NCBI GenBank assembly: GCA_016649475.1
Contig: JAENXP010000021.1
Location: 1-11,842 of the forward strand
Source of the DNA: Burkholderiales bacterium
GTDB taxonomy: Bacteria; Pseudomonadota; Gammaproteobacteria; Burkholderiales; SG8-39
DNA: 11,842 bases
Reading direction: 5' to 3'
Part shown: piece after piece, positions 1 through 6,197 of the stretch
How positions within the stretch are numbered: position 1 is the first letter of the stretch
How the letters are laid out: every line of letters begins with the position of its first letter
The notes under the pieces: generated by a model
The model's input: the letters and a program-made list of their open reading frames with translations, nothing else
What the model was told of the DNA's origin: nothing
Databases searched by the model: none
Translations under genes and position numbers: made by a program

Positions 1-360
1 CCGGTGGGCGCGAACGCGCGGGCGGCGATCGAGGCATGGTTACAGGCGCGCGCCCTGCTTGCCGGCGCCGGGGTGCCGGCGCTGTTCGTCGGTGCGCGCG
101 GTGAGCGCATTGCCGCCGGCGTGGTGCGTGCGCGCCTGGCGCTGTGGGCCAGACGCGCCGGGCTGCCGGTGCACGTCCACCCGCACGTATTGCGCCATTC
201 CTTCGCCACGCACGTGCTGCAATCCTCGGGCGACTTGCGCGCGGTGCAGGAGATGCTGGGGCATTCGAGCATTTCCACGACCCAGGTCTATACCCACCTG
301 GACTTTCAGTACCTGGCCAAGGCCTACGACGCCGCGCATCCGCGCGCGAAGAAGAAATAA
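1..360 (+). CDS. xerC: Tyrosine recombinase XerC, C-terminal part (5' end outside window)
   Basis: Site-specific tyrosine recombinase that, with XerD, resolves chromosome dimers at dif in the cytoplasm. The frame is open from base 1 and ends at TAA 358-360, leaving 119 residues of a protein normally near 300. The window begins at the P-V-G that follows the conserved beta-hairpin lysine, so the core-binding domain, the first catalytic Arg and that Lys lie upstream. Visible catalytic residues, numbered from base 1, are H62 and R65 in [11 protein letters not shown]88 in LGHSS, and the nucleophile Y97 in TTQVYTHLD. The basic tail ending in AKKK is usual for XerC. XerD is the alternative, but the [16 protein letters not shown] tail and the hslVU neighbourhood favour XerC. 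No U-tract terminator follows the stop. Confidence 0.93.
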   Translation, partial: PVGANARAAIEAWLQARALLAGAGVPALFVGARGERIAAGVVRARLALWARRAGLPVHVHPHVLRHSFATHVLQSSGDLRAVQEMLGHSSISTTQVYTHLDFQYLAKAYDAAHPRAKKK

Positions 361-401
361 CGACCATTCGTATTACGCCATCTCTGCCGGTCCCCTCAAA
401 G

Positions 402-418
402 GCGATCGAGATGATCGC
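402..418. repeat. Perfect inverted repeat downstream of xerC
   Basis: GCGATC at 402-407 and GATCGC at 413-418 are exact reverse complements around a 5-base loop (GAGAT). It lies 42 bases after the xerC stop. No run of T follows, so it is not a typical intrinsic terminator; it may be a weak mRNA 3' hairpin or a protein site. Confidence 0.4.
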
Positions 419-517
419 AACGACGGATTCGAGGCTAGCGCAGTGTCTTCGATTACATCGAGATCTTCTAGAACGCGAAACACCATTACGGTCATGCGGA
501 CGGACTTTTCTCTGCAA

Positions 518-549
518 AATTCGAACGGCATTGTTTCAACCAATTCGAA
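518..549. repeat. Two direct copies of AATTCGAA, 24 bases apart
   Basis: AATTCGAA occurs at 518-525 and 542-549. Each copy includes the self-complementary TTCGAA. They lie upstream of the candidate -10 at 586-591, at roughly -75 and -51 from a start near 598, where activators often bind. That role is inference from position and repetition only. Confidence 0.35.
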
Positions 550-585
550 AGTGTCTACAAAAGCCGGGGCGATTTACTTTTCTTT

Positions 586-591
586 TATAAC
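586..591 (+). promoter_or_regulatory. Candidate -10 element for the dctPQM cassette
   Basis: TATAAC matches the sigma-70 -10 consensus at 5 of 6 positions and lies 56 bases before the dctP start. No good -35 hexamer is present at the usual spacing (the 563-568 area reads GC-rich), so the promoter would be weak or activator-dependent. An alternative pair, TTGTTT at 531-536 with TCTACA at 554-559 (17-base spacing), has a better -35 but a poorer -10. Confidence 0.3.
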
Positions 592-608
592 CATATCCGT
601 TAAGCTCA

Positions 609-622
609 ATTTGCTTGCAAAT
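609..622. promoter_or_regulatory. Perfect inverted repeat (operator candidate) just upstream of dctP
   Basis: ATTTGC at 609-614 and GCAAAT at 617-622 are exact reverse complements separated by TT. The element sits between the candidate -10 (586-591) and the dctP ribosome-binding site (633-640), where a bound repressor would block transcription. The regulator is not encoded in this window. The stem is short and AT-rich, so a DNA operator is likelier than a stable RNA hairpin. Confidence 0.35.
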
Positions 623-647
623 AAATAAATACAAGGAGGAGACCAAC

Positions 648-1670
648 ATGATCCGTCACATCGTCAGGTATGCATTGATCGGTTTGGCAATCGCAGCTGC
701 TCCCGCTCATGCAGAGACCAAGTTACTTTTCAGCATCTTCTTTCCGCCGTCGCACTTCATACAGCAGGTCATGCGCGAGTGGGCTGCCGATGTTGAAAAG
801 GCTACCGACAACCGCGTCAAGATCGAGTTTGCCGCGGCCTCAATGGCGCCGCCACCGCAACAGATGAGCGCCGTGCATTCAGGCATCTTCGATATCGGAT
901 TCACTGCGAATCCGTTCATCAAGAACAAGGCGCCGTTGATTGAATTCTCTTCGCTGCCCTGGCTGGTATCCGAAACGGAAGCCGCCTCGGTAGCTTATTG
1001 GCGCACCTATCAGAAAAGCCTGGCAGACAAGCATCAATTCAAGGACGTGCAACTGCTGTCGCTGTTCCATGCGGCTGGGGGGCAGCTCTACAGTCTCGAC
1101 GAGACGCCAATCAATTCGGTCGAAGAGTTGAAGAAGCGCAAGATGTGGGCGCTGCCAGGGCAGGCGGCCGGTCTGTTGAAGAATCTTGGGCTCAGTCCGG
1201 TCACGACCCCGGCGGTGAAAATCAGCGAGCCCGTTTCGCGCGGGGTGGTCGAGGGCTACTACGGCATGAGCCCCGAGGGAGCGCTCAGCTTCAAGGCTGC
1301 GCCCTACACCAAAGTCATCACCTTGTTCCCGAGGGCCGCCACATCGACCAGTTTTTCGATGTTCATCAACAAGGGCAAGTGGGCCAAGCTGTCCAAGAAA
1401 GATCAAACGGCAATACTTGCGGTGTCCGGCGAAAAGCTGGCCGCCAGCGTGGGCAAAGCCTATGACAATGCCGCGGCGGATGCGCTGAGCAAGATGAAGG
1501 CTAGCGGCATCAAAACAGTCGACGCCGACCCCGGTTTCTATGCAGCGTTGCAGAAGGCTGCCGGCGCTTCCTTTAAACGCTTCAATGCAGTCGCGGCGAA
1601 AAGCAAGATTGACGGCGACGCGTTGATCGCCCAATTCAGGAAAGAGTACCAAGCACTGGCCAAGCACTGA
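648..1670 (+). CDS. dctP: TRAP transporter periplasmic solute-binding protein (DctP family)
   Basis: Extracytoplasmic receptor of a tripartite ATP-independent (TRAP) transporter; it binds the solute in the periplasm and passes it to the DctQM membrane complex. The ATG at 648 is chosen because AAGGAGGA (633-640) lies 7 bases upstream and a clear signal peptide follows: charged MIRHIVR, a hydrophobic core, and a cleavage site after APAHA (residue 22). The mature protein begins ETKLLFSIFFPPSH. At 340 residues it has family length. The region around 160-171 (VEELKKRKMWALPG) aligns with the TRAP segment that usually reads K-I-R-x-P and whose Arg grips a carboxylate; here the position appears to be W167. 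The ligand may therefore be bound differently. The 73-base gap to dctQ contains only short GC-rich stems. The ligand cannot be read from sequence, but the downstream hydrolases suggest an ester. Confidence 0.9.
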   Translation: MIRHIVRYALIGLAIAAAPAHAETKLLFSIFFPPSHFIQQVMREWAADVEKATDNRVKIEFAAASMAPPPQQMSAVHSGIFDIGFTANPFIKNKAPLIEFSSLPWLVSETEAASVAYWRTYQKSLADKHQFKDVQLLSLFHAAGGQLYSLDETPINSVEELKKRKMWALPGQAAGLLKNLGLSPVTTPAVKISEPVSRGVVEGYYGMSPEGALSFKAAPYTKVITLFPRAATSTSFSMFINKGKWAKLSKKDQTAILAVSGEKLAASVGKAYDNAAADALSKMKASGIKTVDADPGFYAALQKAAGASFKRFNAVAAKSKIDGDALIAQFRKEYQALAKH

Positions 1671-1743
1671 AACTACCGGGGCGGTTCGGTGCCCAGGGCT
1701 ATCGAACTGCTTTCTTCCAGCCGCGCGGGACAAAGGAACACCT

Positions 1744-2232
1744 ATGGCGCATCAGGCTTGGGCACAGGCCATCTATCGCGTCGGACAGATCGTAGGCGCA
1801 CTATCAGCGGCAACCATTGCACTACTGACGGTTACCGATGTCGCACTTCGTTACCTCTTCAATAGACCGATCTTCGGAGCTGCCGAGATAACCAATGCAC
1901 TGCTCGGTGTGCTGGTGGGTGCCGGTTTGATTGTCGCCGCCGGTTTGCGCATTCACATCCGCATCGACATGCTCGAAATGCCTCTGCGCAGGCAATTCCC
2001 GACAGGCTATCCTCGCTGGAACCGCGTGAGCGAATTGATTGGTATGCTCGCGTTTGCCGCCCTGTTGGTAAGGCACGCTTGGCACACCATCTCGGATCGC
2101 GAATTGACTGCCGTGCTGGAATTTCCGATCGGGTGGGTTTTCGCAGTCGTGGCTTTGCTCACGTTCGGCGCGGTGAGCGTACTGGCGAGCGGCTACCAGC
2201 CGTTGTCGGCTGCGGAGGGCGAGCATTCGTGA
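1744..2232 (+). CDS. dctQ: TRAP transporter small permease (DctQ family)
   Basis: Small membrane subunit of the TRAP transporter, which pairs with DctM in the inner membrane. The 162-residue protein has four hydrophobic segments, near residues 12-34, 45-67, 98-110 and 127-149. The family signature is visible after the first helix: DVALRYLFNRPIFGAAEIT (about 32-50). The ATG at 1744 is supported by AAGGA at 1733-1737, with 6 bases between. The 3' end overlaps dctM by four bases, indicating translational coupling. Identity rests on topology, the RYLFNRP-type motif and position between dctP and dctM. Confidence 0.88.
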   Translation: MAHQAWAQAIYRVGQIVGALSAATIALLTVTDVALRYLFNRPIFGAAEITNALLGVLVGAGLIVAAGLRIHIRIDMLEMPLRRQFPTGYPRWNRVSELIGMLAFAALLVRHAWHTISDRELTAVLEFPIGWVFAVVALLTFGAVSVLASGYQPLSAAEGEHS

Positions 2233-3524
2233 CGGCTTCGCTGATCGGCTTTGCCATTCTCATTGCGCTGAGCTTTACCGGTATCCCCCTGGCATTTGCA
2301 ACGCTGCTTGTCGGCTTCGTCGGATTCGGATTGATCCGGGGCTGGGAGTCGACCGTTGCAATGTCCGGCCAGCAGATCGCCGAGATGATCGTCAATCCGA
2401 ATCTTGTCGTCGTGCCAATCTTTATTCTGATGGGCGAGTTCATTCGCCGCGGGGGAATCGCCGACGAGCTATACGAGTTCGGCAATGCGGTTGTCGGCTG
2501 GCTTCGGGGCGGGCTGGCAATGTCGACAGTGCTGGCCTGTGGGGCTTTTGCCGCCGTATGCGGCAGTTCGGTGGCTACGGCGGCTACGATGACCAAGGTC
2601 GCGATGCCGCCAATGCGTCGCTATGGATATAGCGACAGTCTGTCAGCCGGCACGATCGCAGCCGGCGGTACGCTGGGCATACTGATTCCACCCAGCATCA
2701 TCATGGTGATCTATTGCATCTTCACCAACGAAGACATCGGCCGCATGTTCATGGCGGGTGTGCTTCCGGGGATGTTGATGATGGCGAGTTTTTTGGTGAC
2801 GGTCGCCCTATGGGTCCGATTGCGTCCTGGTGCCGCGCCTGCTGGCATGCCTATGGCCTGGGGCAAGCGTATCGCAGCGCTGAAAAAGACCGGTGCTTTC
2901 GTCGCCTTGTTCCTGACCGTACTTGGAGGAATCTATCTGGGAGTATTTACCCCGACGGAAGCCGCCAGTGTCGGCGCTATCGGCGCATGGTTGTTTGCCT
3001 TCGTGCGCGGCTCAATGCGTAGCGCGCGCGAGTATCGTGAGGTCATCGGCGGCGCGGCCGGCATCAGCGCGACGATCTTCGCCATCGCCTCCTGCGCAGT
3101 GGTGTTCTCGCAATTTGTCAACGTCACCGGCATGCCCTATGCGCTGCTCGATCTTGTCAACGCCTGGGATCTCAGGGGCACCAGCCTGGTGCTGGCCATA
3201 GGCGGATTGTGCATCGTAATGGGCATGATTTTCGAGACCCTGGGGATCCTGGTGCTGATCGTGCCGATGTTCCTGCCGGCACTCGAAGCGCAGGGGGTGG
3301 ACATGCTTTGGTTCGGAATCCTAGTCATCATCCTGATCGAGTTGGGCTTGATTACGCCTCCGGTGGGCATCAATGTATTTACCGTCAAGGCTGCCCGTCC
3401 GGACCTTGAGTTGTCGCACATTTTCATCGGTGTCGGTCCATTCGTGATCGCAATGCTGGTCACGGCGGGTCTGATAGTGGAGTTCCCGTGGATCGCCACT
3501 GGACTGCCGAACCTGATGCGTTGA
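2229..3524 (+). CDS. dctM: TRAP transporter large permease (DctM family)
   Basis: Large membrane subunit that forms the Na+- or H+-coupled transport path of the TRAP system. The chosen GTG at 2229 overlaps the dctQ stop (GTGA) and gives 431 residues, the usual family length; an upstream extension would read through dctQ out of frame. Visible family motifs are VPIFILMGEFIRRGGI (63-77), CGSSVATAATMTKVAMPP (111-128), GTLGILIPPS (147-156), the hairpin-type FTPTEAASVGAIGAW (240-254) and LGLITPPVGINVF (372-384). Many hydrophobic segments run through the whole length. The two GxxxPP-type re-entrant regions are intact, so the transporter looks functional. Eight bases separate the stop from the next gene. 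Confidence 0.93.
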   Translation: MTASLIGFAILIALSFTGIPLAFATLLVGFVGFGLIRGWESTVAMSGQQIAEMIVNPNLVVVPIFILMGEFIRRGGIADELYEFGNAVVGWLRGGLAMSTVLACGAFAAVCGSSVATAATMTKVAMPPMRRYGYSDSLSAGTIAAGGTLGILIPPSIIMVIYCIFTNEDIGRMFMAGVLPGMLMMASFLVTVALWVRLRPGAAPAGMPMAWGKRIAALKKTGAFVALFLTVLGGIYLGVFTPTEAASVGAIGAWLFAFVRGSMRSAREYREVIGGAAGISATIFAIASCAVVFSQFVNVTGMPYALLDLVNAWDLRGTSLVLAIGGLCIVMGMIFETLGILVLIVPMFLPALEAQGVDMLWFGILVIILIELGLITPPVGINVFTVKAARPDLELSHIFIGVGPFVIAMLVTAGLIVEFPWIATGLPNLMR

Positions 3525-3532
3525 GGACTGCC

Positions 3533-5176
3533 ATGTCGACGACAGTACGCAATATTCTCTTTTTGATGATGGACCAACTGCGCTGGGATTATCTGTCGTG
3601 TTACGGCAGCAGCCCGATGCAGACTCCGCACATCGACGCGCTGGCTGCGCGCGGCGTACGTTTCACGCGCGCCTACGCACAGGGAACCAGCTGCGGCAAT
3701 TCGCGCGCCAGCTTCTATACCGGCCGCCATGTACGTTCGCACGGCGCGACCTGGAACGATATCCCGTTCGAGTTGAATCACTGGACGTTGGGCGACTATA
3801 TGCACGAGCGTGGGCTGCAGACCGTACTGATGGGCAAAACGCACATGCAGCCCGACCGCAACGGTTTGGCCAGATTCGAGCTGGATCAGGGGCGCGGCGT
3901 GGGACAGTCGCTTGCCGAATGCGGTTTCGTGCTCGGGGAACACGACGACGGCCTGCATCCGGAAGGCCCGATGGGGTTCTACTCTGCGCGCGCGCCCAAG
4001 TACAACGAATATCTTCGTGCGCATGGTTTTGGCGGACGCAATCCGTGGCTGGAGTGGGCGAATTCCGGCGTGGATGAGGCGGGCCGCATCGTATCCGGTT
4101 TTTACCTGGAGAATTCACATCGCGCGGCACGTGTGCCCGCCGAGCACAGCGAAACCGCGTACATGACCGGACGGGCGATGGAGTTCATTGAAGGTGCTGG
4201 CGAGATGCCATGGTGTCTTCATCTTTCCTATATCAAACCCCACTGGCCGCTGATCGCGCCTGCACCCTACCACCAGCTCTACGGGGCCGAGGATGTGCCG
4301 GCCGCCGTTCGCAGCGAGGCGGAACGAGCGGCGGCGCACCCGGTGATGCAGGCCTTCATGAATCATCGCCATTCGCAGACGTTCTCGCGCGACGAAGCGC
4401 GTCGCCGCGCGATTCCGGCATACATGGGTCTGGTACGCCAAATCGACGATGAGATCGGACGCCTGGTCGCTTTCTTGCGTGCGCGTAATCGGCTTGATGA
4501 CACCTTGATCGTCCTGACGTCCGACCACGGTGACTATCTCGGAGACCACTGGCTGGGCGAGAAGGACCTTTTTCACGATGCAGCGGTAAAGCTGCCGATG
4601 ATCGTCGTCGACCCGCGTACGGCCGCGGATGCGACCCGCGGCGGCGCATGCGACGCGCTTGTAGGTGCAATCGACCTGATTCCGACCTTCATCGACTCCC
4701 TCGGCGGCAAGCCGCCGCGGCACCGCCTCGAAGGACTCTCGCTTCTTCCTTGGTTGCGCGGTGAGCGGCCGGAGCAATGGCGTGAGGCGGTGTTCAGCGA
4801 ATGCGACTATTGCCGTTTGCCGGCAGCAAAAGCGCTCGGGCGCGACCCGCTCGAAGCCCGGCTGACGATGGCCTTCGATGGTCGCTGGAAGTTCGTTCAT
4901 TGCCTTGGATTTTCACCGATGTTGTTCGACCTGAAGAACGACCCGCAAGAACTGCAGGACCTGGGGAGTGCGACGGCTCACGCCGGCGTGCGCGAGCGCA
5001 TGAAAGATCTGCTGCTCGATTGGTCGGCGGGGCTGCGCAACCGCACGTCCACCGACGAGACCCAAATGGCTAGCCTGACCGGCAAGTCTATCCGGCAAGG
5101 CGTGCTCATCGGCTTTTGGTCCGAGAACGATGTGCCAGCCGAGATACGGCCACCCTCCCATTCAGCGGAGGATTGA
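3533..5176 (+). CDS. Sulfatase / phosphonate monoester hydrolase-like enzyme with variant C-G-N-S-R motif
   Basis: Alkaline-phosphatase-superfamily hydrolase of 547 residues, expected to cleave a sulfate, phosphonate or phosphate ester. ATG 3533 follows GAGG (3523-3526) by 6 bases. There is no signal peptide, so it should act in the cytoplasm on imported substrate. Metal-site residues fit the family: D14 (LMMDQLRWDY), D331 and H332 (TSDHGDYLGDH), K344 and H237 (YIKPHWPL), with N75 in GATWN. From memory, spacing C54-N75 and D331/H332/K344 matches Rhizobium phosphonate monoester hydrolase C57-N78 and D324/H325/K337. The nucleophile region is SCGNSRASFYTGR: C54-G-N56-S-R58, with Asn where the formylglycine signature C-x-P-x-R has Pro. 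Whether C54 is converted to formylglycine is unknown, and no maturase gene is present here. It is likely co-transcribed with dctPQM and the MBL gene. Substrate class is not decidable by eye. Confidence 0.82.
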   Translation: MSTTVRNILFLMMDQLRWDYLSCYGSSPMQTPHIDALAARGVRFTRAYAQGTSCGNSRASFYTGRHVRSHGATWNDIPFELNHWTLGDYMHERGLQTVLMGKTHMQPDRNGLARFELDQGRGVGQSLAECGFVLGEHDDGLHPEGPMGFYSARAPKYNEYLRAHGFGGRNPWLEWANSGVDEAGRIVSGFYLENSHRAARVPAEHSETAYMTGRAMEFIEGAGEMPWCLHLSYIKPHWPLIAPAPYHQLYGAEDVPAAVRSEAERAAAHPVMQAFMNHRHSQTFSRDEARRRAIPAYMGLVRQIDDEIGRLVAFLRARNRLDDTLIVLTSDHGDYLGDHWLGEKDLFHDAAVKLPMIVVDPRTAADATRGGACDALVGAIDLIPTFIDSLGGKPPRHRLEGLSLLPWLRGERPEQWREAVFSECDYCRLPAAKALGRDPLEARLTMAFDGRWKFVHCLGFSPMLFDLKNDPQELQDLGSATAHAGVRERMKDLLLDWSAGLRNRTSTDETQMASLTGKSIRQGVLIGFWSENDVPAEIRPPSHSAED

Positions 5177-6052
5177 ATGTCAACCGAATGTGCGCAACCG
5201 GCGGGCAGCACCCGCCTGATCTTGCTTGGCACCAAAGGCGGGCTTCGCGTCGGCGGGGAAGGGCGCGCCAATCCATCCAATCTGCTAGTGGTCAATGGCG
5301 TGCCCTATGTCGTCGATTGCGGCTACGGCGTTTCGAGGCAACTGGTGCGTGCAGGTGTGCCGCTGAATACACTGCGATATGTTTTTCTGACGCATCACCA
5401 TTCCGACCACAATCTCGAATATGGACCGTTGCTGTACAACGGCTGGGCCACCGGCCTGAAGCAACAGGTTGACGTGTATGGTCCGCCCCCGCTCGCACAC
5501 ATAACCGATGCCTTTCTACAGTCGATGAAATTCGACATCGACATACGGATAGCGGACGAAGGCAGATCGGATCTGCGCGAGTTGATAAACACGCACGAGA
5601 TCGACCGTGCCGGCCCCGTTTGCCAAAACGGCGACGTAACGGTCAGCTCATTGCGGGTCAAGCACCCGCCGATTGAAAACACCTATGCCTATCGTTTCGA
5701 CACCAAGGATCGCTCAATTGTGTTTTCAGGCGACACCGCCTATTTTCCGGAACTCGCCACCTTTGCCAAAGGCGCGGATGTATTGGTGCATGAGGTGATG
5801 TACCTTCCGGGCCTGGATGCTTTGGTCAAGCGCGTGCCGAACGCATCCACCTTGCGCGAACACCTCCTGGCAAGTCATACGCTCACCGAAGATGTAGGCC
5901 GAATTGCGCAGGCTTCCGGTGTCGAGACGCTGGTGCTGTCACATCTCGTGCCGGGCGATGATCCGACCATTACGGATGAGATGTGGGCGGAAGGTGTAAG
6001 AAAGCATTTTGGTGGTCGGATTATAGTCGGCAGTGATCTGATGGAAATCTAA
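5177..6052 (+). CDS. MBL-fold metallo-hydrolase, AtsA-arylsulfatase / RNase Z-like
   Basis: Metallo-beta-lactamase-fold hydrolase of 291 residues without a signal peptide, so cytoplasmic. The ATG directly abuts the previous stop codon, and GCGGAGG (5165-5171) serves as ribosome-binding site. The dinuclear zinc site is complete: H73, H75, D77 and H78 in THHHSDHN, H163 in RVKHPP, D186 in FSGDT, and H256 in VLSHLVPGDD. VLVHEVMY (202-209) resembles the HE-A-T motif of RNase Z. The long RNase Z exosite arm is not evident. THHHSDHN followed by a YGPL-type segment and YGPPPL fits the group called AtsA-like, after the Pseudoalteromonas arylsulfatase. Operon position beside a TRAP transporter and a sulfatase-like enzyme favours small-molecule hydrolysis (ester, sulfate ester or lactone) over tRNA processing. 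Confidence 0.8.
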   Translation: MSTECAQPAGSTRLILLGTKGGLRVGGEGRANPSNLLVVNGVPYVVDCGYGVSRQLVRAGVPLNTLRYVFLTHHHSDHNLEYGPLLYNGWATGLKQQVDVYGPPPLAHITDAFLQSMKFDIDIRIADEGRSDLRELINTHEIDRAGPVCQNGDVTVSSLRVKHPPIENTYAYRFDTKDRSIVFSGDTAYFPELATFAKGADVLVHEVMYLPGLDALVKRVPNASTLREHLLASHTLTEDVGRIAQASGVETLVLSHLVPGDDPTITDEMWAEGVRKHFGGRIIVGSDLMEI

Positions 6053-6197
6053 TATTGCAGTCATGTTGAACGTTCACGATACGTTCTTCGGATCCGCAGC
6101 GGATGGTTGCAGCTCAATAGTGCCGGTATGGACAGGTTGGGGCCGTTCATGGCCGTTTGGCCCTTTTACCGTGAAAAACGGCTTATCATGCCGACCG
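6053..6197. other. Intergenic region between MBL gene and rlmI, with two stem-loops
   Basis: These 145 bases hold no gene that I can support; an in-frame extension upstream of rlmI exists but lacks homology to RlmI. GAACGT (6068-6073) and ACGTTC (6081-6086) form a 6-bp stem with a 7-base loop. ATCCGC (6092-6097) and GCGGAT (6099-6104) form an odd-centred palindrome. Neither is followed by a strong U run, so termination of the cassette here is uncertain. GGCCGTT is repeated at 6141 and 6151. A TATCAT at 6184-6189 lies only 8 bases from the rlmI start. Confidence 0.4.

Larger units (their letters stand above)
361..647. other. AT-richer non-coding spacer between xerC and the TRAP cassette
   Basis: I see no convincing gene in these 287 bases; the open frames crossing them are extensions of out-of-frame xerC shadows. 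The stretch becomes clearly richer in A/T from about 440 onward, unlike the flanking genes. It contains perfect inverted repeats at 402-418, 449-461 and 609-622, two copies of AATTCGAA 24 bases apart, and a good -10-like hexamer at 586-591. These make it a plausible regulatory region for dctP and possibly the left edge of an inserted segment. No tRNA, direct-repeat attachment site or insertion sequence end was recognised. Confidence 0.6.

Noticed and set aside
402..418. Intrinsic terminator for xerC
   Set aside because: The stem is only 6 bp and no T run follows it.
361..647. Small gene or CRISPR-like array in the xerC-dctP spacer
   Set aside because: Repeats are short and single, no regularly spaced repeat units exist, and no open frame here has its own ribosome-binding site and start.
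879..1733. 284-codon minus-strand frame opposite dctP
   Set aside because: Shadow of dctP, whose signal peptide, ribosome-binding site and family match settle the coding strand.
6158..6189. Possible sigma-70 promoter (TTGGCC or TTTACC with TATCAT) for rlmI
   Set aside because: Spacings are about 20 or 13 bases, and the -10 would leave an almost leaderless mRNA; not convincing enough to annotate as a promoter.
6063..6197. 45-residue N-terminal extension of RlmI from the ATG at 6063
   Set aside because: The extension matches nothing in RlmI, while the start at 6198 aligns with the known N-terminus and length.
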